Positions 1-8,523 of a stretch of DNA of 64,000 nt are shown here, one piece after another. Location: contig NZ_NIWU01000001.1 in assembly GCF_002236105.1 (NCBI RefSeq), positions 2,108,001 through 2,172,000 on the forward strand, read 5' to 3'. The notes under the pieces are model-generated. The model had not been told where the DNA came from. It did no database searches and was given only the letters and a program-made list of their open reading frames with translations. The DNA comes from Pseudomonas umsongensis (lineage in GTDB: Bacteria; Pseudomonadota; Gammaproteobacteria; Pseudomonadales; Pseudomonadaceae). Every line of letters begins with the position of its first letter. Positions within the stretch are counted from its first letter, which is position 1. Made by a program: the position numbers and the translations under genes.

Positions 1-330
1 CTCCGAGAGCCACGCGGCCACGCCGGCATGGTCAGAGTGAAAGTGCGTGCAGACCACCGCCAGCAATGGCAGCCCGTCGCACACTTCACTGAACACCCGT
101 TCCCAGACTTCTCGGGTCTGGTCGGTGTTCATGCCGGTGTCTACCGCCACCCAGCCATCGGTGTGACGCAGCAGATAGAGGTTGATGTGGTCCAGGCGAA
201 ACGGCAGCGGCATGCGCAGCCACCAAACGCCCGGCGCCACTTCGCGCACCTGCCCGCGATCGGGCGCCTGCGGCCAGGGATAACGCAGGCCGCCGCGCAG
301 TTCGTGACCGTTGTCGTCGAGGTCAGCCAT
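1..330 (-). CDS. MBL-fold metallo-hydrolase, N-terminal part (cut by window edge)
   Basis: The reading frame runs off the left edge, so only the first 110 codons are visible. The translation begins MADLDDNGHELRGG and contains VDTGMNTDQT followed by THFHSDHAG, the HxHxDH zinc-binding signature of the metallo-beta-lactamase fold. The first beta-strand region (VWWLRMPLPF, HINLYLLR) is typical of MBL hydrolases found in acyl-CoA catabolic operons, which act as thioesterase- or lactonase-like enzymes. The ATG at 330 overlaps the stop of the upstream acyl-CoA ligase by 8 bp, so translation is probably coupled and it is the third gene of the OYE-ligase-MBL operon. The substrate cannot be told from the sequence. 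The family call is secure from the metal motif; a CoA-thioester or lactone role is inference from context. Confidence 0.85.
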   Translation of the reverse strand, partial: MADLDDNGHELRGGLRYPWPQAPDRGQVREVAPGVWWLRMPLPFRLDHINLYLLRHTDGWVAVDTGMNTDQTREVWERVFSEVCDGLPLLAVVCTHFHSDHAGVAAWLSE

Positions 331-2176
331 GGTTGGCCACCGAAAAGGGCGTGAGGCCGGCGCGCGTCAGGGCCTCTACCGAGTAGGGCACATAGGTGCG
401 CGCCTGGTCGTCGCGAATGAACAGCGGATCGCTGCACAGGCTCGGGCAATAGCCCTGGCGTTGCAGATCGACCTTGCGCAGCTTGAAGCTGGCCGTCAGG
501 TCTGCCGACTGGGTGACCCGGATGAACACCGGGGCCGCATAACGCGGCAGGCGCGCTTCGGTCAGGGCGTACAGGGCGTCGGGATCGAATGCCTGGCCGG
601 CCTGCATCAGCACCGCGGCCATCCCGGCGCGGCCTTCATGGCCCGGCACCTGGACGCCATAGATATTGATCAGTTCCAGGCCCGCCAGGTCGCCCAGGGC
701 GTCCGCCACTTCGAGGGTCGAAACGTTCTCACTTTTCCAGCGATAGGTATCGCCGATACGATCGACGAAATAGCAGTAACCGTTGGCATCCTCGCGCAGC
801 AAATCGCCAGAACTCCAGTAGGCATCGCCCTCGCGAAACACATTGCGGCGGATTTTGCTCTCGGTCGCCTCCGCAGAGGTGTAACCCTCGAAACGCCCAC
901 CACCGATCTCAGGGTGATCGACGATAAAGCCCATGGCCTCGCCAACCTCGCCCACTTCGCAGAGCTGGTAGAAACCGTTTTCGTCCCGTGGGTGGCAGTC
1001 GTTTTCGATGTCGTAGCGCACCAGCCGCACGTTGGTCTTGTTCCAGTCCGGCACGCGCCCGCAAGAACCGAAATAGTTGTCGACGTTGATCACCGCGGCA
1101 TTGGCCTCGGTGGCGCCCCAACCCTCGAACACCTGGATCGGGCCGAAGCGCTCCAGCCAGCGTTGCCAGGAGTCGGGTGACAAACCGGCACCGAGCATGC
1201 AGCGCAGGCTGTGCTCGCGCTCGCCCGCTCGCACGGGTTGGTTTAGCAAGTAGCGGCAGATCTCGCCGATGTACTGGAAGATACTGATCTGATGACGCGC
1301 GACGTCGTTCCAGAACTCGCGCACGCTGAACTTGCGGCGCACTACGATGGCCGCACCGGCCCGCAACGCGGTAGAGGTCACCGACGTGGCCGCGGCGCCG
1401 TGGTACAACGGCAGGCAGCAATAGAACACATCCTCGCGGGTAGCTTGCAGGGTGACTTCCATCACATCGCCCGAGGACATCCAGCGCATATGGCTGTAGC
1501 GCGCCGCCTTGGGCAAGCCGGTGGTACCCGAGGTGAAGATCAGCAGGGTCGCGGCCTGCGCTTCGATGTGCGCGCGGATATCGCGGGGAAACGGCGTGCG
1601 CGGGGCTTTCTCCAGGCGCGCATCGAAATGCCCGTCGACGCCCTTGGGCAGCGGGCCACTCCAGGAATTTTCCGCGTCGCGTATCAGCCAGCACGGGAGG
1701 TCCGGAAAACCTTCGGTGGCCTGGATATTGGCCAGGCATTCTTCACCGATCACCAGCGCCTTGGCGTCGGTGGTTTGCAACGCATGCAGCAGCGGACGGC
1801 CGTTGACCTGAGTGTTGATGAAGGCCACCACCACCCCGAGCTTGACCAGGCCAAACCAGGTGCAGAAGAACGAGGGGCGGTTTTCCATGGCCAGGGCGCA
1901 GACATCGCCGGCACGCAGGCCATTGGCATAAAACGTGTGGGCCATTTGATTGGCCCGCGCATCGACCTCCAAGTAGCTCAAGGTCTGCTCGTTGTAGATC
2001 AGGAACGGGCGATCGCCCTGTTCACGCGCCTGGTGTTCCAGTCGGTCGGCCAGGGTGTAACGATCGCTCGGCTTGATCAGCCCGGCGGCGGCCGAACGCT
2101 GGTCGAGCAGCGCCTGGGTTTGCTCCCGTGGAACGGGGTGGGTCGGCAGGACGCCGGTCAGGTCGTTCAGGTTCAT
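323..2176 (-). CDS. Acyl-CoA synthetase (AMP-forming, FATP/FadD6-like)
   Basis: A 617-residue adenylate-forming enzyme that activates a carboxylic acid to its CoA thioester through an acyl-AMP. The P-loop A3 motif IFTSGTTGLPKAARYSH lies near residue 214 and is followed by the adenine-binding region GWGATEAN and the A7 motif YWSSGDLL. The C-terminal hinge region is FVDRIGDTYRWKSENVST, as in FATP/very-long-chain acyl-CoA synthetases, which have WKGENVST-like signatures. Length (about 600 aa) matches the family. The ATG overlaps the stop codon of the upstream OYE gene by 4 bp (ATGA), and its own stop overlaps the MBL gene start. Large hydrophobic acids such as steroid side-chain acids are plausible substrates given the neighbouring genes, but substrate is inference. 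Confidence 0.9.
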   Translation of the reverse strand: MNLNDLTGVLPTHPVPREQTQALLDQRSAAAGLIKPSDRYTLADRLEHQAREQGDRPFLIYNEQTLSYLEVDARANQMAHTFYANGLRAGDVCALAMENRPSFFCTWFGLVKLGVVVAFINTQVNGRPLLHALQTTDAKALVIGEECLANIQATEGFPDLPCWLIRDAENSWSGPLPKGVDGHFDARLEKAPRTPFPRDIRAHIEAQAATLLIFTSGTTGLPKAARYSHMRWMSSGDVMEVTLQATREDVFYCCLPLYHGAAATSVTSTALRAGAAIVVRRKFSVREFWNDVARHQISIFQYIGEICRYLLNQPVRAGEREHSLRCMLGAGLSPDSWQRWLERFGPIQVFEGWGATEANAAVINVDNYFGSCGRVPDWNKTNVRLVRYDIENDCHPRDENGFYQLCEVGEVGEAMGFIVDHPEIGGGRFEGYTSAEATESKIRRNVFREGDAYWSSGDLLREDANGYCYFVDRIGDTYRWKSENVSTLEVADALGDLAGLELINIYGVQVPGHEGRAGMAAVLMQAGQAFDPDALYALTEARLPRYAAPVFIRVTQSADLTASFKLRKVDLQRQGYCPSLCSDPLFIRDDQARTYVPYSVEALTRAGLTPFSVANHG

Positions 2177-3258
2177 TGCGCCACCTCCTGGGCGATCGCT
2201 TGATAGGCGGAGTAATCCGAGTAGCCGGCCGGGCCTGGCGTGTAGAGGGTCTTGCGGTCGAAACCACTGAGCGGCAGGCCCCGCTTCAAGCGCTCCACCA
2301 GATCGGGGTTGGCAATAAAGTGACGACCGAACGACACGGCAGCCCCCTCGCCCGACGCGAGTGCGGCGCTGGCCGAAGGGCCGTCGAAACCATCGTTGAG
2401 AATCAATGCATGGGGGCTGTGCCGGCGCGCCAGGGCGAAGGCATCGAGGTCAGCCAGGGGCGAGCGCATGATGTGCAGGTACGCCAGGCCCAACGGCGCC
2501 ACGGCTTCACACAAGGCGGCCGCCGTCTCGGCCGGATCGCGGTCGTCGATGTCGTTGTAGGGGTTGCCGGGGCACAGGCGAAAGCCAACGCGGCCGGCGC
2601 CGATCGCAGTCGCCATGGCTTCGATCACTTCCTTGGCAAAACGCACCCGCCCCTTCGCGTCACCGCCGTAGGCATCACTGCGCTGGTTGCTGCCGGAGGC
2701 CATGAATTGCATCGGCAGATAACCGCTGGTGCAGTGCAGCTCGACACCGTCGAAACCGGCCTGACGCGCATTCAACGCGGCCTGGCGATAGTCTTCGATC
2801 ACATCGCCAATGCCTTGCAAGGTCAGCGCCTGTGGCTCGTCGGTGTCCACCAGGCCCGCGGCATCGCTGAACACCTGGGTGCGCGCACGCAGCGCCGAAG
2901 GTGCCACCGTGGCGGCCCATGTCGGCTTGTTGTGCCGACTGGCGGCGCGGCCGACGTGCATCAGTTGCAGGACGATGCGCCCACCCTCGGCATGCACCGC
3001 CTCGGTGACCTGCTGCCAGCCGGCGATCTGTTCGCCGGTGTAGATGGCTGGGGTGCGGCAATAGCCCAGGCCGCTGGCGGACGGCGCGGTGCCTTCCGCC
3101 ACGATCAACCCGGCACTGGCACGCTGGCGGTAGTACTCGACCATGGCGCTGCCGGGCACCGCATCGGCAAGGGCGCGACTGCGAGTCATGGGGGCCATGA
3201 CAATGCGGTTGGCCAGTTGCAGTTCGCCCAGGGCGACCGGCTCGAACAAGACGCTCAT
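2173..3258 (-). CDS. Old Yellow Enzyme-family NAD(P)H:flavin oxidoreductase / ene-reductase
   Basis: A 361-residue TIM-barrel FMN enzyme of the OYE family, usual length 360-370. The N-terminal strand (LFEPVALGELQLANRIVMAP) and the phosphate-binding C-terminus (VSFGRHFIANPDLVERLK) are canonical. The family reduces activated C=C bonds or oxidises the reverse. The substrate-carbonyl-binding pair is normally HxxH or HxxN; here residues 175-178 are HCTS, so the second ligand is Ser178, while the following proton donor Tyr180 is kept. This could alter substrate anchoring. It is the first gene of a minus-strand operon with the acyl-CoA ligase and MBL genes. A copy of the regulon-wide 20-bp element lies 116 bp upstream at 3375-3394. 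Confidence 0.92.
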   Translation of the reverse strand: MSVLFEPVALGELQLANRIVMAPMTRSRALADAVPGSAMVEYYRQRASAGLIVAEGTAPSASGLGYCRTPAIYTGEQIAGWQQVTEAVHAEGGRIVLQLMHVGRAASRHNKPTWAATVAPSALRARTQVFSDAAGLVDTDEPQALTLQGIGDVIEDYRQAALNARQAGFDGVELHCTSGYLPMQFMASGSNQRSDAYGGDAKGRVRFAKEVIEAMATAIGAGRVGFRLCPGNPYNDIDDRDPAETAAALCEAVAPLGLAYLHIMRSPLADLDAFALARRHSPHALILNDGFDGPSASAALASGEGAAVSFGRHFIANPDLVERLKRGLPLSGFDRKTLYTPGPAGYSDYSAYQAIAQEVAQ

Positions 3259-3374
3259 TGCAATTCCTCAGCTTCTTATTGTTTTCTGGCGGCCTGAGGG
3301 CTTGCCACAGTGTGGGCAAGCGCTGGCACACCAGCGGATATGGGCTGAATGATTGATCGTGAGCGCGGGCGAAA

Positions 3375-3394
3375 CATCGTCCGACAAGACTAGG
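3375..3394 (-). promoter_or_regulatory. Candidate regulon operator, copy A (CCTAGTC-N6-GACGATG)
   Basis: Read on the minus strand this is CCTAGTC-TTGTCG-GACGATG, pointing toward the OYE gene 116 bp downstream. It matches the five other oriented copies described in this window (3697, 18448, 28984, 41704, 55807) at the outer heptamers with an identical 6-bp spacer. The core TMGTC-N6-GACKA is an inverted repeat, as expected for a dimeric regulator. Regulator identity is unknown. Confidence 0.6.
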
Positions 3395-3441
3395 TTCGCT
3401 ATCGACAGGACGAACCCGATACCGCATCGTCTGTACGGTTC

Positions 3442-3672
3442 CGTAGGAGCCAGGCTTGCCGGCGAAAGGGACGCTGCGGTGTATCTGACACACCGCCTGT
3501 GGGAGCGAGGCTTGCCCGCGAAGAACGATGACGCGGTTTGGCAGATGTACCGAGGCGCCTGGTTCGCGGGCAAGTCGGATCGCCCCCCGCTCGCTCCTAC
3601 AGACGATCGGAACACCGCGGTGTCCCTTTCATACCGCGTCATCGTTCTTCGCCGGCAAGCCTGGCTCCTACG
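3442..3672. repeat. REP/BIME cluster between divergent OYE and MFS genes
   Basis: The OYE-MFS intergenic region holds four REP-like palindromes. The outer arms are GTAGGAGCCAGGCTTGCCGG at 3442 and its inverse near 3650-3672; an inner inverted pair (GTGGGAGCGAGGCTTGCCCG at 3500 and its partner ending near 3600) lies between them. Such palindromes are common extragenic elements of fluorescens-group pseudomonads. No gene is visible here. Confidence 0.75.
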
Positions 3673-3696
3673 AGTGAACCGTTCCGGGGCGAAAAA

Positions 3697-3716
3697 GATG
3701 GTCTGAACGGACGATG
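3697..3716 (+). promoter_or_regulatory. Candidate regulon operator, copy D
   Basis: Plus-strand GATGGTC-TGAACG-GACGATG, ending exactly 60 bp before the GTG start of the MFS gene (3777). The spacer TGAACG and the 60-bp distance are identical to copy C in front of the enoyl-CoA hydratase gene. The upstream ATG at 3714 lies inside this element, which argues against it as the translation start. Confidence 0.6.
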
Positions 3717-3776
3717 AGAAAAAACCGGGACAAGCCCAGCATCGCGACAACTAGAACAAAACCGGGAGCACCCGCA

Positions 3777-5105
3777 GTGAACCAATCCACCCCCGTGACA
3801 TGGCGAACGCACTATGCGTTGTTCGTGCTCGCCAGCATCTACGTGTTCAACTACATCGACCGCCAGTTGATGGCGATCCTGATTGAGCCGGTGAAGCTCG
3901 AATTCGGCATCTCCGATACCGGCATCGGCCTGCTTTCGGGCGTGACCTTCGCGGTGTTCTACACCGTGTTCGGCTTCCCGCTGGGGCGCCTCTCAGACCG
4001 CATCGGACGCAAGCCGGTGATCGCCTTCAGCTGTATCGCCTGGAGCCTGATGACCATGCTGTGCGGCATGGCCGGCAACTTCCTGACCCTGGTGTTGGCG
4101 CGGATCGGCGTGGCGGTCGGTGAGGCCGGTGGCACTGCGCCTTCGGTGGCGATGGTCTCGGACTTGTACCCGGCGAACCGCCGATCCACTGCCCTGTCGG
4201 TGCTGATGCTCGGTTCCAGCCTGGGGGCGATCGTCGGCTTGGGCCTGGGTGGCTGGATTGCCCAGCACCACGGTTGGCGCTACGCCTTCTTGCTGATCGG
4301 CGCACCCGGGATCTTCCTGGGCCTGCTTTTGCTGCTGACCGTGCGCACGCCCAAGCGCGTAGTGCCGCAGGCCCATCTCGCGATGCAACAGGATGGCTGG
4401 CTCAAGACCCTGGTCGAGCTGTTTCGCATGCCCTCGTTCCTGTGCCTGGTACTCACCGGCGGCGCGGCGGCGATTGCCGGTTACGCGATTGGCACCTGGA
4501 GCCCGAGTTTCCTGATACGCTCCCACGGTCTCAACCTGCAGGAAGCCGGATTCCTGGTCGGTGTAGTGGGCGGTACCGGTGCGACCTTCGGCACCCTGCT
4601 GTGCGGCATGGTTACCGACCGCATGGCGCGTCGCGATGTCGGCTGGCAAATCGGCGTGCCGTTGTTGGGTACGCTGATCAGCATTCCCTTCGCCCTGGCG
4701 TACTTCCTCTGGCCCCAAGGCACGGCATTCCATATCGGCAACATCGCAGTACCCCAGGCGTTCCTGTTTTACAGCGCATTCGCCTTTTTCGGTGTGTGGT
4801 GGGCAACACCGTGCCTGAGCGCGATCACCCACCTGTTCCCGGCCACGCGACTGGCCCAGGCCACGGCCATTTTCGTCATGTCGATGACCCTGCTGGGCGT
4901 CGGTATCGGGCCGCTGTTCGTCGGCATGCTCAGCGATTTCTTCGTGCCGACCCTGGGCAGTGAATCCCTGCGTTATGCCCTGGCTTCGTCGGTGTCCATG
5001 CTGATGCTGGCCAGCGTATTCCTGGCCTTTGCACTGCCCCGTTATCGCCAACAGATGAAGAGCTCGGCTGCGCACCTTGCACCGGTCCGTGCCGTGACGG
5101 CCTGA
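3777..5105 (+). CDS. MFS permease (aromatic acid / spinster-like)
   Basis: About 442 residues with twelve hydrophobic segments. It contains the MFS signature loop GRLSDRIGRKPV between TM2 and TM3 and an N-terminal FNYIDRQLMAILIEPVK stretch characteristic of the proteobacterial spinster-like family. It probably imports the substrate or an intermediate of the adjacent catabolic operons. I chose the GTG at 3777 because GGGAG lies 8 bp upstream and because the upstream ATG (3714) sits inside a conserved regulatory element. A second MFS gene at 56868 is clearly paralogous (ADNFVGRQILAVMVEPIK) and carries the same element upstream of its operon. The substrate is unknown. Confidence 0.9.
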   Translation: MNQSTPVTWRTHYALFVLASIYVFNYIDRQLMAILIEPVKLEFGISDTGIGLLSGVTFAVFYTVFGFPLGRLSDRIGRKPVIAFSCIAWSLMTMLCGMAGNFLTLVLARIGVAVGEAGGTAPSVAMVSDLYPANRRSTALSVLMLGSSLGAIVGLGLGGWIAQHHGWRYAFLLIGAPGIFLGLLLLLTVRTPKRVVPQAHLAMQQDGWLKTLVELFRMPSFLCLVLTGGAAAIAGYAIGTWSPSFLIRSHGLNLQEAGFLVGVVGGTGATFGTLLCGMVTDRMARRDVGWQIGVPLLGTLISIPFALAYFLWPQGTAFHIGNIAVPQAFLFYSAFAFFGVWWATPCLSAITHLFPATRLAQATAIFVMSMTLLGVGIGPLFVGMLSDFFVPTLGSESLRYALASSVSMLMLASVFLAFALPRYRQQMKSSAAHLAPVRAVTA

Positions 5106-5124
5106 CCCTTTCCCGCACCATCGC

Positions 5125-5160
5125 GCCGCTGCAACCTCGCCAGGTTCCAGCGGCTTTTTT
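5125..5160 (+). terminator. Rho-independent terminator after MFS gene
   Basis: Stem GCCGCTG...CAGCGGC with an inner CAACCT/AGGTT arm, followed directly by TTTTTT. It begins 19 bp after the MFS stop codon. Confidence 0.85.
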
Positions 5161-5205
5161 AAGGGTTCGTCATGCATTCCCGGGAAAAATGTATGAAGCA
5201 TTACC

Positions 5206-5308
5206 TGTAGGAGCGAGCCTGCTCGCGAAAAACCTGATAGCACCGCGGGGCGTCAGGCTCCCCGCGTCATCGTTGACCTCCATCGCGAGCAGGCTTGCTC
5301 CTACAAGT
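5206..5308. repeat. BIME (inverted REP pair)
   Basis: GTAGGAGCGAGCCTGCTCGCG and its near-perfect inverse (ending GCTTGCTCCTAC) enclose a smaller GGGGCGTCAGGCTCCCC hairpin. This is an extragenic palindrome pair between the MFS terminator and the SnoaL-like gene. Confidence 0.75.
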
Positions 5309-5365
5309 ATCGCGTTATCTGTTTTACCGGGATCGCGTGAAAAACGTTTTCTCATGAGGATCACC

Positions 5366-5800
5366 ATGAGTACCAGCGCCGTACAGATCTGCAACCTGCT
5401 CTACCGTTACGCCGAGCACCTGGACAGCGGCCAGCTGGTCGAGGCCGCCGAGCTGTTTCGTCACGCCCGTATCAAGGTAAGCAGCCAGGACAAGTGCATT
5501 GATCACACCGCCCTGCTGGGGATCTGGCAGCAACGCATCAAGCTCTACCCCTGCGGCACTCCGCGCACCCGACACGTCATCAGCAACCCCATCGTCGACA
5601 TCGATGAAGCCTCCGGAACCGCCACGGTTCGCGCCTGCTACACCGTGCTGCAGGCTACCGACACGCTAACCCTGCAACCCATCGCCGCCGGGCGTTACCT
5701 GGATGAATTCGAACGTGTCGACGGGGTCTGGCGGTTCAGCTTTCGTGATTATTCACACCTGGACATGATGGGGGACTTGCGCGGGCATTTGTTGATGTAG
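5366..5800 (+). CDS. SnoaL/NTF2-like small protein (ring-hydroxylating dioxygenase beta-like fold)
   Basis: A 144-residue protein whose N-terminus (QICNLLYRYAEHLDSGQLVEAAELF) and internal RHVISNPIVDIDE and AGRYLDEFERVDGVWRFSFRDY match the SnoaL_4/NTF2-like fold of small polyketide-cyclase or isomerase proteins. These often accompany catabolism of polycyclic compounds. I chose the ATG at 5366 because GAGG sits 6 bp upstream; an in-frame ATG at 5354 is part of that ribosome site. The gene stands alone between a BIME and a repeat-rich spacer. Function could be isomerase, dehydratase or non-enzymatic binding; nothing in the sequence decides. Confidence 0.8.
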   Translation: MSTSAVQICNLLYRYAEHLDSGQLVEAAELFRHARIKVSSQDKCIDHTALLGIWQQRIKLYPCGTPRTRHVISNPIVDIDEASGTATVRACYTVLQATDTLTLQPIAAGRYLDEFERVDGVWRFSFRDYSHLDMMGDLRGHLLM

Positions 5801-5876
5801 GCACGAAGGCGGCCTGACAGCCGGCCTGGTTACTGGCGTGTCCGCGATCCTCTGTGGGAGATTGTTGTCTGAGTAC

Positions 5877-6584
5877 ATATCCGTTGCTGCGGTAACGGCC
5901 ACTTTTGGTTCCGCTTTTACAGCGGGTCACTTTGAAAAGCGCAAAGTAACCAAACGCTTTTGCCCCACCACTCGGTACCTCGCTAGGGCTCGGCATGCCC
6001 TCACTCCGGCATTGCTCCGTGGGTCGCCGCGATGGGCCGTCCCTGGCCCAGCGCGGCTAAACCGGCGTCCTGCCGGTTTCCCCACTGCGCAATGCCTGCG
6101 TTCGGCCATCGTGGTTTAACGGGGCGCCCAGATCTAAAGCCAAAGCGAGGCGGCCTGACAGCCGACCTGATTTCAAGCGAACATATGTGATCGTTCCCAC
6201 GCTCCGCGTGGGAATGCATCCCGTGACGCTCCGCGTCACCATTGCGCAGGACCCCAGCCTTGCGTCGTCAGCGGAACGCGGAGCGTCCCTGGCGGCATTC
6301 CCACGCGGAGCGTGGGAACGATCACAACGAGTACATCCGCGAAATCAGGTCGGCTGTCAGGCCGCCTCGCTTTTGCTTGCGCTTTTGATTTGGCTTTTGA
6401 TTTTCTTGCCCCATCGCGGCGACCCACGGAGCAGGACCGGAGCGAAGGTACCCCGAGCCCCAGCGAGGGGCCGAACGCCAGGGGCAAGAGCCCTTGGTTA
6501 CTTAGGGCCGGGCGGCGTTCCGTTTTTCCAAGACTCGCTGTAAGAGCGAAACCATAAGTCGCCGTTACCGCAGCAACGGATATA
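5877..6584. mobile_element. Nested inverted-repeat element (about 0.7 kb, MITE-like)
   Basis: The spacer between the SnoaL and cysQ genes has three levels of inverted repeat. The outer ends share about 75 bp of imperfect terminal inverted repeat beginning ATCCGTTGCTGCGGTAACGG, seen at 5879 and inverted near 6580. Inside, a perfect 33-bp arm (start AAAGCGAGGCGGCCTGACAG at about 6143) recurs inverted at 6341-6373. In the centre lies a 135-bp palindromic element. No convincing ORF encodes a transposase, so if mobile it is non-autonomous. The whole 800-bp stretch shows no gene I can support. Confidence 0.55.
6189..6323. repeat. 135-bp palindromic element, copy 1
   Basis: The ends are a perfect 29-bp terminal inverted repeat starting GATCGTTCCCACGCTCCGCG. 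Inner hairpins include GTGACGCTCCGCGTCAC. Other copies lie at 16796-16930 and, with a degraded left arm, 50607-50741. This copy sits in the middle of the nested element 5877-6584. Confidence 0.8.
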
Positions 6585-6628
6585 CACCCAATCCAAATAT
6601 GCAACCAGCGCACGCAAGCGTCTGAGGT

Positions 6629-7393
6629 CTATAGACCCTGAGCGTAGAAATGCGGGTTGTCCAGGCCGGGCTTGCCATAACGCAGCGCATCGCCGGCAAG
6701 GGTGCGAATCTGCCCACCGGCCGCGACAAGCACCGCATGCCCCGCGGCAATGTCCCACTCCATGGTGCGCCCCAGGCGCGGATAAAGGTCTGCTTCGCCA
6801 GCAGCCACCAGGCAAATCTTCAGCGATGAACCGGCACTTTTCAGTGAACGCACCTGACGCCCGTCGAGGAATTTATCCAGCGCCTCGGCATCGCCATGGG
6901 AGCGGCTGGCGACCACGTCCAGCCCCTCCTGCGACACCGTTCGGCAGTGAATTGCCTGGCGCTCTCCCGTCTGTTCGATAAAGGCGCCGTAACCACGGGC
7001 ACCGGCAAACAGTCGGTCCAGCGCGGGCGCCAGGACTACCCCGAGCACCGGTTCACCGTTATCGATCAGGGCGATATTGACGGTGAACTCGCCATTGCGA
7101 TTGATGAACTCCTTGGTGCCGTCCAGCGGGTCCACCAGCCAGAACCGCTGGCCCACCTCGGGCACATGGCCGGCAGCGGCGGCCTCTTCGGAAATCACCG
7201 GGATCTGCGGCGTGCGTGCAGCCAAGGCCTGCAGAATCAGCGCCTCGGCGCGCTCGTCAGCCTCGGTCACCGGCGAGGTATCGACTTTCCCGCGCACCTC
7301 GAAATCCGAGCGATACACCTCCATCACCAGCTCGCCCGCTGCGCGAACAATACCGATGACGTCTTCAAGCAGAACAGTCATTGAGTCGTTCAT
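6629..7393 (-). CDS. cysQ: 3'(2'),5'-bisphosphate nucleotidase CysQ
   Basis: A 254-residue inositol-monophosphatase-superfamily enzyme. Metal-binding motifs are SEE in [17 protein letters not shown], and [10 protein letters not shown] near the C-terminus. CysQ hydrolyses PAP (3'-phosphoadenosine 5'-phosphate), the by-product of PAPS-dependent sulfotransferases, to AMP. I chose the ATG at 7393 because GGAG precedes it; a longer in-frame start has no ribosome site. It is transcribed divergently from the cysD-cysNC-sulfotransferase operon, an arrangement that fits PAP removal from sulfonation rather than core cysteine biosynthesis. It may be a second, cluster-dedicated copy, since pseudomonads usually also have a housekeeping cysQ elsewhere. 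Confidence 0.93.
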   Translation of the reverse strand: MNDSMTVLLEDVIGIVRAAGELVMEVYRSDFEVRGKVDTSPVTEADERAEALILQALAARTPQIPVISEEAAAAGHVPEVGQRFWLVDPLDGTKEFINRNGEFTVNIALIDNGEPVLGVVLAPALDRLFAGARGYGAFIEQTGERQAIHCRTVSQEGLDVVASRSHGDAEALDKFLDGRQVRSLKSAGSSLKICLVAAGEADLYPRLGRTMEWDIAAGHAVLVAAGGQIRTLAGDALRYGKPGLDNPHFYAQGL

Positions 7394-7518
7394 GGGAATT
7401 CTCCTGTTTTTGTTCTTCGTATGGTCCGTTCGGCCTATGCGCCGTTTTGCGGATCCGGGAACAGTACAGACATCTACAGCCCCGCCACTCAGCAAATGGA
7501 TGTTTAACAGGAGTTCCC

Positions 7519-8523
7519 GTGTCCCACGGCAATCAGTTATCCGTTGCGCAGATCAACCAGCTGCGCCTGCGTGCCGTGCAGTTGCGCATCGGCGGCAGCA
7601 CGCTCAAGACCATCAGCCAGGACACCGGGCTCTCATCGCCGACCATCATCTCTGCCTACAAGGCGTGGCAAGCCGGTGGCTGGAGCGCCGTGCCTGTGCG
7701 CGAACGTGGGCGCAAGCAAGGTGAGGGCCGCAGCCTCAGCGCCGAGCAAGAACGCAGCATCTACCAATTGCTGGTCAGCACGCTGCCGGAACGGCACCAG
7801 CTGCCGTTCCTGCTCTGGCAACTGGAAGCGATGCAGGCATTGGTCAAGCGTCTGCACGATATCGACCTGCCAGAACGCACCGCCGCCCATTATCTGCAAC
7901 GCTGGCAGCTCAATGCCGAGCGCCCGGCCAAGCGTGTCGCCAATGCTTCGCTGGCGGTGCAGCGCTGGTACCGCAGCACCTACCGGGACATTCTCGAACA
8001 GGCGCGTACGCAGAACGGCGAGATCCACTGGATCGATGACTACGGTGCGCGCAACGACCAGGGCAAGCTCAGTTACGGGGTGCTGCGCGCGGTCAGCAAT
8101 CGCGGCAAGGTGCTCTGGCTGCCTTACGAAGACGGGTTGCGCGCCCCCCACCTGGAAGAGTTCTTCGACCGCCTGTGTCGCTCGGCCGAACGCAAAGTCT
8201 TCGCGCTGCTCTCGGGCATGCACTGGCAACGCGCCGCGACCTTTATCACCTGGGCTGGCGAACGCGCTGAACGCCTGCATCTGTTCCATCTGCCGCAAGC
8301 CAGCGCAATGCTCAGCGGTGCCCGCGAACTGGCGACCCAGATCAGTCAGCAAGCCGCGCGCGTCAGCCATGACGATGTGCCAGCGACCATCGCTCCCCCT
8401 CTTCCCCGCGACCCCATGCTGCAGATGTTGCGCCTGATGTTAAAACATCAAGTCGCGCATAAGTCCGAATCGCAGCAGTTGTACGTTGATAAACGACAAC
8501 AACAAAAAGCGAGAGGAAAATCT
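7519..8523 (+). CDS. IS630-transposase-like HTH protein, reading frame open into cysD
   Basis: About 335 codons from a GTG preceded by AGGAG. Residues about 10-75 form an HTH ([38 protein letters not shown]) of the kind at the N-terminus of IS630/Tc1 transposases. It is followed by a winged domain ([18 protein letters not shown]) and a DDE-like core beginning [12 protein letters not shown], which aligns with the first catalytic Asp region. No terminal inverted repeats flank it, and the C-terminal catalytic acidic residue is not evident, so I infer a domesticated regulator-like protein. There is no stop codon before cysD: the frame continues through an AT-richer stretch (8430-8523) straight into the CysD start, so either one fused 634-residue protein or two overlapping starts are made. 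Confidence 0.65.

Noticed and set aside
3714..3776. ATG at 3714 as the start of the first MFS gene
   Set aside because: The codon lies inside the repeated regulatory element and has no ribosome site; GTG 3777 has GGGAG at good spacing and keeps the 60-bp operator distance seen at other genes.
7415..7440. Regulatory element copy upstream of cysQ (TAGGCCGAACGGACCAT on the minus strand)
   Set aside because: Only partly similar to the consensus, the first half-site GTC is lost, and it is about 27 bp from the start codon rather than 60 or more.
7519..8523. Active IS630 insertion sequence
   Set aside because: No terminal inverted repeats or TA target duplication are seen and the DDE residues are incomplete; it sits in operon position before cysD.
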